Positions 1 through 5,766 of a DNA stretch of 5,766 nt are shown piece after piece. The DNA comes from Candidatus Aenigmatarchaeota archaeon. Lineage in GTDB: Archaea > Aenigmatarchaeota > Aenigmatarchaeia > CG10238-14 > SpSt-28. The translations under genes and the position numbers were made by a program. Location of the stretch: NCBI GenBank assembly GCA_023256115.1, contig JAGDWU010000028.1, positions 1 through 5,766 on the forward strand. The letters are read 5' to 3'. The stretch's first letter is position 1; every line of letters starts with the position of its first letter. Below the pieces are notes generated by a model that ran no database searches, was not told the origin of the DNA, and was given only the letters and a program-made list of their open reading frames with translations.

Positions 1-1878
1 TCTGAACATCACTTCAAAATCTAAATTAACTCCAGCTTCTATCACTTGAGTAGAGACTACTATTAGTTTCCAGTCATTTTCTTGCTCGTTGTTTGGTTTA
101 TTGGAAAAAATATCTAATAAATATTTCACCCTCTCTATTTTAATTGCATCAATTAGATTCGCTGCCAAATACATAAGTTTAATCTTTTTTTCTCTGTTAA
201 AACAGTTTAATATATCAACTTCTTTAATGAGTTTTAATTCCTCTTCCAAAATATCGGCAAATGTGCGGTCGTTCAATTTAATTTTCTCCATGGAGCTTAT
301 TATGTATGATTTATTATTTTCAATTTGTGTGTACTCATGACATCCTAATTCATTTTTTAAGTATACGAACAATTCTCTAGCTTCATTTACTTTATTACAA
401 ATTATACCTATTCTTTTTTCTTTACATTTTTTTACAAAATCCAACAAATATTTTTTGTATTTTTCCAAGTCTATTCCATTGTTTATTTTTATTCTGTATC
501 TATTAAACATCTCGTAGTACTCTTTGTTCGTGTTTTGTGTAATATCCATTACATATTTAGAGTTTGAAAAAATTGGGGGTAGAGTAGCACTCATCATCAC
601 AATCCTTAACTTAAATCCCCTTTCTATTATCTTTTCTATCAATTTTTCAAATACGGGATAAAACTCGGAATCAAATGCTTGCCATTCGTCTAGTATCAAG
701 CAGGAGTTTAAAATAAGTGGGAATTTTAAGAGGGAGTTTCTGTCAACAGCAAAAATAGAATTAAATACTTGGATGAATGTTGTTATCAGTATTGGAGAGA
801 TCTCGAAATTTATTAACTCACTATAATTTTCTTCTTTCTCCTCATATTCTAGAAAAGCTAAATGATGCAATTTTTTAACATTTTCTTTACCGAAAATATT
901 TGTGAACTTTTGATCCACTTCTTCAATTATGTTTATAAATGGTAGAGAATAAATAATAGGAGTGTTGTGAAGTTTTGACAAGAAAAGTGCTATTTTAGTT
1001 CCAATAAAAGTTTTTCCTATTCCAGTGGGAAGAGATATCTTTATTATCCTTTTTTCATTATTATAATTTTGTTTAAATATTTCAATACACTTTTTATAAC
1101 ATTCTTTTCTAATTTTATCAATCTCCTCTTTAGGTTCAATTTTGGAAATATAATCTTCTAATTTTTTCTCCAATTCTTCATATGATTTTCTATTTGTTAT
1201 TTTTTCCAAAATTTCTTCTATTTCTTTCTTCTCATAGTTGCTCGCACTTAGTCTATCAGAAAGCATAAAAACAGAGTACAAAAATAAAACGTCTATGTAG
1301 TCCTCTATTTGAGTAGGATATCTTAGTCTCATCTCCTTCATATTTTCTTCATATTTTTTCACTTTATCGATAAATTCTTCAATTTTATCAGCTACCTTTT
1401 CAAATTCCTTCGAGAATTCTTGAGAAAAAATACTTATTTCTTTCATAGTCAGAATAATCTTTTCTATTTTTTCCACTTCTCTCGGATTTTCTAGTTTTTC
1501 TATTATTTCTTCATATTTTTCCATTATATTTCCAAGAGGAGAATGATGCCATCTTATTATTGTTGATATAATTCTTTCTTCCTTTTTCTCTAAATTAAAG
1601 TTATTAGTAATCTCACAGAAAATCCTAAAGACAATCTCGCCATATATTGAATGAATAACATTTTTCCCAAGATTCTTTCTTATTATTTCTTGGTTTTCTT
1701 CAAGTAATTTGCCAACATCATGAAATAAAGCAATATATTTAATTAGTTTTTTGTATTTTTCTTTTTGATCTTGATTTAATGGTCCAAACTTCTCTATCAA
1801 TATTTCTGAAATATCTATAATTTCTCTAATATGCTCTGTAAATTCTTTTTCAATGTGTGACCAATATTTTTTTTCCAT
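1..1878 (-). CDS. cas3: Cas3 HD nuclease-helicase (C-terminus beyond window)
   Basis: Cas3 is the effector recruited by Cascade; it nicks, unwinds and degrades target DNA. The frame is open from ATG at 1878 to the left edge (626 codons, no stop). The N-terminal HD domain shows candidate metal ligands H16, H53-D54 (FHDVGK), H76, H111-H112 (RWHHSP) and D208 (SDRL); this spacing resembles the archaeal Cas3'' HD nuclease MJ0384 as I recall it. A Lys/Glu-rich, probably helical stretch links it to the SF2 helicase: Walker A SLPTGIGKT (282-290), motif Ia YSLPFINII (310-318), Walker B/DExH-type DEWQ (397-400), SAT (430-432) and STQVIEAGVNLDF (609-621). The final arginine-rich motif and C-terminal domain are off the edge. 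Both nuclease and helicase residues look intact, so the enzyme is probably active. The gene is divergent from the Cascade operon. The ATG was chosen because a ribosome-site-like AAAAGGA lies 5 nt upstream and the HD domain starts right after it. Confidence 0.96.
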   Translation of the reverse strand, partial: MEKKYWSHIEKEFTEHIREIIDISEILIEKFGPLNQDQKEKYKKLIKYIALFHDVGKLLEENQEIIRKNLGKNVIHSIYGEIVFRIFCEITNNFNLEKKEERIISTIIRWHHSPLGNIMEKYEEIIEKLENPREVEKIEKIILTMKEISIFSQEFSKEFEKVADKIEEFIDKVKKYEENMKEMRLRYPTQIEDYIDVLFLYSVFMLSDRLSASNYEKKEIEEILEKITNRKSYEELEKKLEDYISKIEPKEEIDKIRKECYKKCIEIFKQNYNNEKRIIKISLPTGIGKTFIGTKIALFLSKLHNTPIIYSLPFINIIEEVDQKFTNIFGKENVKKLHHLAFLEYEEKEENYSELINFEISPILITTFIQVFNSIFAVDRNSLLKFPLILNSCLILDEWQAFDSEFYPVFEKLIEKIIERGFKLRIVMMSATLPPIFSNSKYVMDITQNTNKEYYEMFNRYRIKINNGIDLEKYKKYLLDFVKKCKEKRIGIICNKVNEARELFVYLKNELGCHEYTQIENNKSYIISSMEKIKLNDRTFADILEEELKLIKEVDILNCFNREKKIKLMYLAANLIDAIKIERVKYLLDIFSNKPNNEQENDWKLIVVSTQVIEAGVNLDFEVMFR

Positions 1879-1952
1879 GGTATTCCTTTTTGCTTGAGAC
1901 TATTTCATTTAACTCAATATTTTATTTTAAGTTTTATTATTAAATATAATAT
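1879..1952. promoter_or_regulatory. Divergent promoter region between cas3 and cas8b
   Basis: This 74-nt, almost pure A/T spacer must hold the promoters for both directions. For cas3, the minus strand reads AAAACTTAAAATA at about 1923-1935, which resembles an archaeal BRE/TATA element and would place the transcript start roughly 20 nt before the cas3 ATG. For cas8b, the T/A-rich stretch around 1920-1931 lies about 22-33 nt before its ATG, the distance expected of a TATA box for a leaderless transcript. These assignments are inference: in DNA this AT-rich, TATA-like strings occur by chance. The TATAAT at 1945-1950 is too close to the ATG at 1953 to serve as a bacterial -10 box for that start. 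Confidence 0.45.
1884..1890 (-). promoter_or_regulatory. Ribosome binding site of cas3
   Basis: On the minus strand AAAAGGA ends 5 nt before the cas3 ATG. It is the clearest Shine-Dalgarno-like sequence in the window and supports the ATG at 1878 as the start. It also implies that the cas3 transcript carries a short 5' leader, unlike the neighbouring cas8b. Confidence 0.6.
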
Positions 1953-3266
1953 ATGAGTATACTTCTTTCCTTAGCTCAAATGGTTGAATGTCTCAAGGGA
2001 GATAAAAACCTGCAAGTAGAAGAAAAAATAAAGGAAGAACTAATTAGAGAAAGGATAGTAAAGCTTAGAAACTATCTCATAGTTATAATAAATGAAAAGG
2101 AAGAGGAGATCTACCTTCTTATTGAGGATGAAGATAGAGATGCAAGGTTAAACAAAGTAGTTGATGCATTCAAGAAATACAATATTATACCCAAATCTAC
2201 TAAAGGAGGACATTTTAGTTTCCGTAATATAAAAGTAATAAGCAGAAAATTTTCTAAAAAATCTTCAAATTTTAATTTAGAGTTTGAGAAGCTAAAAGAA
2301 GATATTAAAAGAAAATTTAAGCTCGAACCTGAAAGAGCTGAAGATATAGTTAATAAAATTCGCTCGAAGATAGAAGAAAATAGGAAAATAGAAAGATTAC
2401 TTATACTTTCTAAGCCGATCAAACAAGAGATAGACTTCTTGGAAATAAAGAATAGCGGAAAAAAAGGAAGATGTATGTTATGTGGTAAAGAAGGGTGGAT
2501 AATTGAAAAAAGTTTATTCTCAGAGATATTTGTTTGGTTAGTTAAACCTGAGAAAAACATTTTTCCAATATATAATCATAATCGTGAGGAATACTGCAGC
2601 CATATAAAAATATGTGAGGAATGCGCTAAAATTATAAAAGCTAAGCTGGGATATTTTTCGTTAGATAGAAATTTTCTGAAGTTCTTTAAGTGGAGATTAA
2701 AAATTTTTCTCTCTGTCAATATGGATGAGTTGAAAAAAGGATTAATAGACGAGTTTGAGAGATTGAATAAAGGAGTGAATGAAAGCTTAGATAGTATAAT
2801 AGAAGAATATTATTTGGGAAAAAATGATATTAAAGGAGAAAGTTTATTCTTAAATTTTTTGGTTTATGTTAAAGAACAAAATAAATTTGATATAATAGAA
2901 TTAATAGAAGATATTCGACTTTCCAATTTAATAAATCTTTATAGAATTTTTAGAGATTTTAAGGACTCGAGGAATATTTCTGAAAAATATGTTTTAATAG
3001 GTAAGAACTCTATTCTATCTTTTCTTTCAGACGAGGCGGGGTATGATAAAGATATTATCCTCTCAATTTTAAAAAGACTTTTAAGATTAGAAAAAATAGA
3101 CGACTCATTACTGCGGAGAGTATTTTCCACATTTAATAGATTATCTAAGAAAAAGTTTATAAGCGGAGATAGAAACGATTTAAGAGATAGAATAGTAGCT
3201 ATAAGATTTTTGGAATACTACAATAAAAGGATCGAAAAATATTTAAATATTAATATTAAAAGATAA
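1953..3266 (+). CDS. cas8b: Cas8b-type (Csh1-like) Cascade large subunit, short form
   Basis: This is probably the large subunit of a type I-B Cascade, which in this family recognises the PAM and helps recruit Cas3. The product has 437 residues, charged and rich in Lys, Glu and Ile. A zinc-finger-like pair of CxxC motifs is visible: C174-x2-C177 (CMLCGK) and C221-x2-C224 (CEEC), with C215 and H217 just before the second pair; Csh1-type Cas8b proteins often carry such a four-cysteine finger. Position is strong support: first gene of an operon followed by Cas7 and Cas5, divergent from cas3. An in-frame TAA at 1947-1949 makes the ATG at 1953 the first possible start; there is no ribosome site, so translation is probably leaderless. 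It is shorter than many Cas8b proteins (about 500-700 residues), and the next ORF continues in the same frame after TAA-ATT, so the two may be a split Cas8b. Primary sequence is divergent in this family; the assignment rests on context plus the finger. Confidence 0.8.
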   Translation: MSILLSLAQMVECLKGDKNLQVEEKIKEELIRERIVKLRNYLIVIINEKEEEIYLLIEDEDRDARLNKVVDAFKKYNIIPKSTKGGHFSFRNIKVISRKFSKKSSNFNLEFEKLKEDIKRKFKLEPERAEDIVNKIRSKIEENRKIERLLILSKPIKQEIDFLEIKNSGKKGRCMLCGKEGWIIEKSLFSEIFVWLVKPEKNIFPIYNHNREEYCSHIKICEECAKIIKAKLGYFSLDRNFLKFFKWRLKIFLSVNMDELKKGLIDEFERLNKGVNESLDSIIEEYYLGKNDIKGESLFLNFLVYVKEQNKFDIIELIEDIRLSNLINLYRIFRDFKDSRNISEKYVLIGKNSILSFLSDEAGYDKDIILSILKRLLRLEKIDDSLLRRVFSTFNRLSKKKFISGDRNDLRDRIVAIRFLEYYNKRIEKYLNINIKR

Positions 3267-3269
3267 ATT

Positions 3270-3590
3270 ATGGATATGGAAGTTGAGAATTTTTTGACAC
3301 TTATCGGAAAAATTGTAAGGAAAATAGATGAAGAGATGGAGAAGGAAGGAAAATCACCTATTGGAGAAAAGATTTTGAGTAAAGAAAATTTTACTGTTAG
3401 GGATGTTATATCGATAGTTAATAAAATTTCGGGAAGATTTTGTCTATATCTAGATGAGAATGAAAAGAAGCAATTTATCATGAATGAATTACCTAAAAAT
3501 TTGTGGGAAGATTTAAATAAGCTTGAAAAAGATAAAAAGATAAAATTTTATATATTTTTAGGATATTTGATGGGTAATAAACATGGATGA
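3270..3590 (+). CDS. Small Cascade subunit candidate (Cas11-like) or detached Cas8b C-terminus
   Basis: The ORF encodes 106 residues, predicted mostly helical and rich in Lys and Glu, with no cysteine motif and no membrane segment. It begins 3 nt after the cas8b stop, in the same reading frame as cas8b, and its last 8 nt overlap the start of cas7. The C-terminal stretch (FYIFLGYLMG, about residues 93-102) resembles the hydrophobic, glycine-containing ends I associate with Cas8b C-termini. In studied type I-B systems the small subunit Cas11 is translated from an internal start within the 3' part of cas8b. A separate ORF at exactly that place fits a stand-alone small subunit that lines the belly of the complex. 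The alternative is that a nonsense mutation cut cas8b and this is just its tail. Starts at 3270 and 3276 (M1 and M3) are both possible; neither has a convincing ribosome site. I am confident it is translated, less sure of the name. Confidence 0.65.
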   Translation: MDMEVENFLTLIGKIVRKIDEEMEKEGKSPIGEKILSKENFTVRDVISIVNKISGRFCLYLDENEKKQFIMNELPKNLWEDLNKLEKDKKIKFYIFLGYLMGNKHG

Positions 3591-4539
3591 GAAAAAACAA
3601 AATCAGTCAACTTCGGTGAAGAGAAGAGGAATTGTATATATTTATGGGTTTGAATGGTGTAATCCTAATGGTGATCCAAGCTTTGATAATGAACCAAGAA
3701 TGTTTAATGATAGATTATTTATAAGTGATGTATTTCTTAAGAGAAGAATTAGGGATTATGTTGCTTCAAAAGGATATGAAATTTTCATAAAAGAAATTAT
3801 TGATGAGAAAGGCAATAGACGAACCCCAGAAAAAAGATTGTTAGAATTACTCGGTAAAGATAAAATAGGGGATACAGAATACAAGAATGTTAAAGAAGAA
3901 ATTTTAAAAAAATGTTGGGATTTACGAGTTTTCGGATGTTTAATTCCTTTACCAGGAAAGGAAAAGGAAGAAAAGGGGAAATCTATAAGATCTATTGGTC
4001 CTGTCCAAGTAAGTTTTGGTGTTTCTCTTAATAGTGTAGAAAAGTTTGATGTGAGTATTACTAATGTGATGGCTTCAACAGAAGAAAGAAAAAAAGGAGG
4101 AGCAATTGGAAAGAAATATGTAGTCCCCATAGCTATTGTAGAGCATTTTATCTTCGTGAATGATATAACTGCTCAAGAGACACATATGAGTGAAGAGGAT
4201 TACAATTTACTTATAGAAGCTCTAAAGAATCTTAAAATGGCACCAACCGTCAGTACATCTTCAAAAAATGTCACACCACTTTTGATAATAGAAATAGAAT
4301 ATAATCAAGATAAATATCTAAATCCATTTGGAATAGTCAGAGTATTCGAGAAAAAAGATGAAAATAAAGAGGTAGTATCTCTAAGAGGATTTGAAATAGA
4401 TATATCACAGCTAGTTGAATTATTAAACTCAGAGAAGGATGTTGTTAAAGAATTTAAGATTTATGTAAAAGCCGAATTTAAGGAAATTATTAAAGGTTTA
4501 GAGAGAAAAGAATTAAAAGAAAAAATATCTTACTTTTAA
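3583..4539 (+). CDS. cas7: Cas7 (Csh2-type, I-B) crRNA-binding backbone subunit
   Basis: Cas7 polymerises along the crRNA spacer as the Cascade backbone. The 318-residue product shows the family signature clearly: RGIVYIYGFEW (15-25) as the first RRM strand, CNPNGDP followed by DNEPR (26-39), ISDVFLKRRIRDY (47-59), and GPVQVSFGVSLN (139-150). These match the Csh2 type of Cas7 used in type I-B, and the length is normal. The ATG lies inside the end of the preceding small ORF (8-nt overlap, different frame), so translation of the two is probably coupled; GATGGGT at 3569-3575 is at best a weak ribosome site. The cas5 start follows after an 18-nt gap. No frameshift or missing signature residue was seen. 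This is the most secure identification in the operon. Confidence 0.96.
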   Translation: MDEKKQNQSTSVKRRGIVYIYGFEWCNPNGDPSFDNEPRMFNDRLFISDVFLKRRIRDYVASKGYEIFIKEIIDEKGNRRTPEKRLLELLGKDKIGDTEYKNVKEEILKKCWDLRVFGCLIPLPGKEKEEKGKSIRSIGPVQVSFGVSLNSVEKFDVSITNVMASTEERKKGGAIGKKYVVPIAIVEHFIFVNDITAQETHMSEEDYNLLIEALKNLKMAPTVSTSSKNVTPLLIIEIEYNQDKYLNPFGIVRVFEKKDENKEVVSLRGFEIDISQLVELLNSEKDVVKEFKIYVKAEFKEIIKGLERKELKEKISYF

Positions 4540-4547
4540 TCTTTTTT

Positions 4548-4554
4548 GGTAGAT
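4548..4554 (+). promoter_or_regulatory. Possible ribosome binding site of cas5
   Basis: GGTAGAT lies 3 nt before the ATG at 4558 and loosely resembles the archaeal GGTGAT core. It favours ATG 4558 as the cas5 start over the TTG at 4546, which lies immediately before and overlaps this site. The match is imperfect and the spacing is short. Confidence 0.35.
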
Positions 4555-4557
4555 AAT

Positions 4558-5175
4558 ATGGAACTTTTGATGAAGATCAATGTTAAAACTTTCTCATATC
4601 GACATCCACTATTTTTAACTTCATCTCCACTTCTCGAAATTCCTCCACCGACAGCTCTATTGGGGCTTCTTGCATCTATTTTAGGTATAGGTTGTAACGA
4701 TGTAAAAGAGAATAGAAAAATGATTAAAAAAGAAATTCAAGACAAATTGGAAAAAATCGAAATATATATACCTAGGAATATTAAATCAAAAGAGTTAGGC
4801 TTAATGAGATTTAATGTAGATGTGGGAAAACAAAAAGAAAATTGGTTCACTCCCGTAACATATACGTATCTAATAGACTATGTTTTTTATATAAAACTTT
4901 TTTTCAAGAATGTTGAGTTAATGGAGAAAGTTAAAGAAAGTATAATAAAAAAAGAAAGTAAGTTTACTCCTTACCTTGGTTCTTCCGAAAATCTTATTAA
5001 TGAAATCTGTATTGTTGATGAAAAAGATTTACCGAAAGATTTTCTTTTTGTCAAAAAATTAGAAGATGTTGAAGAAATAGATAAGAAAAGAGGATTAATA
5101 AGAATTAAGTTGCCGGGTAGATATAATGATGATGGAGAATGGGAAATAGAAGAGTATGTTATACTATTTCCTTAA
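4558..5175 (+). CDS. cas5: Cas5 (I-B type) crRNA 5'-handle-binding subunit
   Basis: Cas5 caps the 5' handle of the crRNA and contacts Cas8 and the end of the Cas7 filament. The product has 205 residues from ATG 4558. The N-terminus shows the Cas5 hallmark: a beta strand (MKINVKTFSYRHP, 5-17), then PPPTALLGLLASILG (29-43), the conserved proline/threonine/glycine segment that closes the first RRM. A second hallmark of I-B Cas5 proteins, FTPYLGSSEN, is at 136-145. Length is a little below the 210-250 usual for the family, but no internal break is seen. It is the last gene of the operon, 18 nt after cas7. A TTG at 4546 would add four residues and the ATG at 4570 would remove four; I prefer 4558 because GGTAGAT precedes it. 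Downstream there is no intact gene for 525 nt and no clear hairpin terminator. Confidence 0.93.
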   Translation: MELLMKINVKTFSYRHPLFLTSSPLLEIPPPTALLGLLASILGIGCNDVKENRKMIKKEIQDKLEKIEIYIPRNIKSKELGLMRFNVDVGKQKENWFTPVTYTYLIDYVFYIKLFFKNVELMEKVKESIIKKESKFTPYLGSSENLINEICIVDEKDLPKDFLFVKKLEDVEEIDKKRGLIRIKLPGRYNDDGEWEIEEYVILFP

Positions 5176-5189
5176 CTCTTAACTTACTT

Positions 5190-5262
5190 TGATAAAAATT
5201 TATAAGATCTAAATCCTAAACTATTTCTTTTCTGAATCCACAATCACTCCGAACTTTATCCT
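5190..5262 (-). pseudogene. Decayed second copy of the cas6 3' end
   Basis: On the minus strand this stretch encodes, across frameshifts, the same C-terminal Cas6 signature as the intact gene at the right edge: SDCGF in one frame, then KRNSLGF in another, followed by a frame-disrupted match to the FINV tail. The DNA match is close: after one or two small gaps, blocks of 6, 13 and 11 identical bases line up between 5211-5250 and 5725-5766. No reading frame runs through it and the critical glycines are partly lost (GFR where the intact copy has GFG). It is therefore a non-functional relic of a duplicated or second cas6, lying tail-to-tail with cas5. No remainder of the gene is recognisable upstream of it; that position is taken by the MNT/HEPN debris. 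Confidence 0.7.
5211..5250. repeat. Diverged direct repeat, left copy
   Basis: This copy matches 5725-5766 with shared blocks AAATCC, AAACTATTTCTTT and AATCCACAATC, separated by one substitution and a short gapped region. Both copies are on the same strand about 510 nt apart. The repeat is explained by duplicated cas6 3' coding sequence rather than by a CRISPR repeat. Confidence 0.85.
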
Positions 5263-5381
5263 AATATTTTCTCACTTTTAAAACTAAATAATTTGATAAA
5301 TCTTTTTTACTCAATTCTATCGCGTTTCTTTATGTTTTTAATATTATTGATGCTAATCTTATGTTAATATCCTCATACAGA
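5263..5381 (-). pseudogene. Possible HepT/HEPN antitoxin-toxin partner remnant
   Basis: The minus strand directly after the MNT relic reads as a helical, stop-interrupted segment: YEDINIRLASIILKT, a stop, then RNAIELSKKDLSNYL and VLKVRKY. The pattern of a short helix, a connecting turn and a second helix rich in Leu, Lys and Glu resembles the N-terminus of HepT-type (DUF86) HEPN proteins, which are commonly the neighbour of MntA-type nucleotidyltransferases. No HEPN catalytic RxxxxH motif is visible and the similarity is weak, so position next to MNT is the main argument. It may simply be non-coding spacer. Confidence 0.3.
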
Positions 5382-5700
5382 TTAAGACATTCCTAGATAG
5401 TTTCCTAATACTTTTCTTCCGACTTTTTTAAAATATCTCTTATCTTTTATAAATAGAAATTTCCCATATTTTAGAACTTTAAATTGAATGTAAAGAGGTA
5501 GCCCGCAAAAATTAACAATATTAAACTTATCTGAAGAAAAGCTTGCTATCTCTGCTTCTATTTTTTATCAGGATTTTTAATTATAACTGCTAAATCTATG
5601 TCTACAATGATTTTGCTTTACCTTTTACGTAAGATCCAAATAAAATAATAGCAGCTACTTTAGGATATTTACTCAGTTTCTTCACAAATTTTTTAGATTT
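5382..5700 (-). pseudogene. MntA-like minimal nucleotidyltransferase, frameshifted relic
   Basis: Joined across two frameshifts, the minus strand encodes a nearly complete minimal nucleotidyltransferase (MNT) domain of about 100 residues. It starts right after the cas6 stop with KFVKKLSKYPKVAAIILF, then the nucleotide-binding GSYVKGKAKS (GSY at 5629-5637) and, after a shift near 5603-5608, the metal-binding DID (5594-5602) in DIDLAVIIKNPDKK. A second shift in an A6 run (5561-5566) leads to the C-terminal part, including LPLYIQFKVLKYGK and KVLGNYLGM, ending at TAA 5382-5384. In living systems MntA adds AMP to, and so silences, its HEPN toxin partner HepT. Here in-frame TAG codons follow both shifts, so no full protein can be made. 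A GTG at 5685 could have been the start; no ATG is present. Family recognition is firm; whether the shifts are real decay or sequencing error cannot be told from one sequence, though the A6 run is a typical slippage site. Confidence 0.8.
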
Positions 5701-5766
5701 TCACTTTATCACATTAATAAACCCAAATCCCAAACTATTTCTTTCTCCAAATCCACAATCAATTCC
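5701..5766 (-). CDS. cas6: Cas6 pre-crRNA endoribonuclease, C-terminal end only
   Basis: Only the last 21 codons and the TGA stop are in the window; the gene enters from the right edge. The residues read GIDCGFGERNSLGFGFINVI plus a final Lys. GxGxxNSxGFG is the glycine-rich loop near the C-terminus that marks Cas6-family RNases, which bind the CRISPR repeat RNA and cut it to give mature crRNAs. All the loop glycines are intact, unlike in the decayed copy 0.5 kb away, so this is probably the working gene. The catalytic histidine usually lies near the N-terminus and cannot be checked here. It points toward the Cascade operon (convergent with cas5). The stop codon is in the same frame as, and immediately followed by, the MNT relic. 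Confidence 0.82.
   Translation of the reverse strand, partial: GIDCGFGERNSLGFGFINVIK
5725..5766. repeat. Diverged direct repeat, right copy (within cas6)
   Basis: This is the right partner of the repeat at 5211-5250. It lies inside the intact cas6 C-terminal coding sequence and reaches the window edge, so the full extent of the repeat cannot be seen. Confidence 0.85.

Noticed and set aside
89..340. Plus-strand 83-aa ORF
   Set aside because: It lies wholly antisense to the well-supported cas3 helicase domain; its composition is that of a shadow frame and it has no recognisable motif.
1911..1960. Inverted repeat ACTCA...TGAGT spanning the divergent promoter as an operator
   Set aside because: Only the outer five bases pair cleanly; the interior symmetry is no better than expected from A/T-rich sequence.
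2111..2560. Minus-strand 149-aa ORF
   Set aside because: It is antisense to cas8b, Ser/Leu/Phe-rich as expected for the reverse of Lys/Glu-rich coding sequence, and has no ribosome site or motif.
2939..3481. Minus-strand 63-aa and 87-aa ORFs
   Set aside because: They are antisense to cas8b and the small-subunit ORF, short, and without motifs or translation signals.
3756..4130. Minus-strand 124-aa ORF
   Set aside because: It is antisense to the signature-bearing part of cas7 and is a compositional shadow.
5300..5310. T6 run as an archaeal oligo-T terminator for the Cascade operon
   Set aside because: T runs are frequent throughout this window and this one lies over 120 nt beyond cas5 within decayed minus-strand coding sequence; nothing singles it out.
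5211..5766. The two similar 40-nt segments as CRISPR repeats or a CreA-like repeat relic
   Set aside because: There are only two copies, about 510 nt apart, not palindromic, and on the minus strand they translate into the Cas6 glycine-rich loop, which explains the similarity as duplicated coding sequence.

Overview
The window holds most of a type I-B-like CRISPR-Cas interference locus from a very AT-rich genome. Codon choice (ATA for Ile, AGA/AGG for Arg), the lack of strong purine-rich ribosome sites inside the operon, a large gene whose start codon sits 3 nt after an in-frame stop with no visible ribosome site (probably leaderless), and MNT-family nucleotidyltransferase debris all suggest a low-GC, probably thermophilic archaeon. 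A thermophilic bacterium is not excluded, and no species can be named from the sequence alone.

Layout. 1-1878 (minus) encodes the first 626 residues of Cas3, with fused HD nuclease and helicase; its C-terminus lies beyond the left edge. 1879-1952 is a short divergent promoter region. 1953-5175 (plus) is a compact operon: a short Cas8b-type large subunit with a zinc finger (437 aa), a 106-aa small-subunit-like ORF, Cas7 (318 aa) and Cas5 (about 205 aa). 5176-5700 has no intact gene. On the minus strand it contains a frameshifted MntA-like nucleotidyltransferase, a possible HepT/HEPN remnant and a decayed second copy of a cas6 3' end. 5701-5766 (minus) is the last 21 codons of an apparently intact cas6 that enters from the right edge.

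How the genes work together. Cas6 would process the pre-crRNA. Cas8b, the small subunit, Cas7 and Cas5 would form the Cascade surveillance complex on the crRNA. Cas3 would be recruited to unwind and degrade the target DNA. No adaptation genes (cas1, cas2, cas4) and no CRISPR array are visible, so these must lie elsewhere if present.

Three things deserve a second look. The Cas8b and small-subunit ORFs share one reading frame and are separated only by a TAA and one further codon, as though an ancestral 545-codon cas8b had been split into separate large- and small-subunit genes. A degraded duplicate of the cas6 3' end lies about 0.5 kb from the intact one. A dead MNT (and perhaps HEPN) toxin-antitoxin relic sits between the two cas6 ends.
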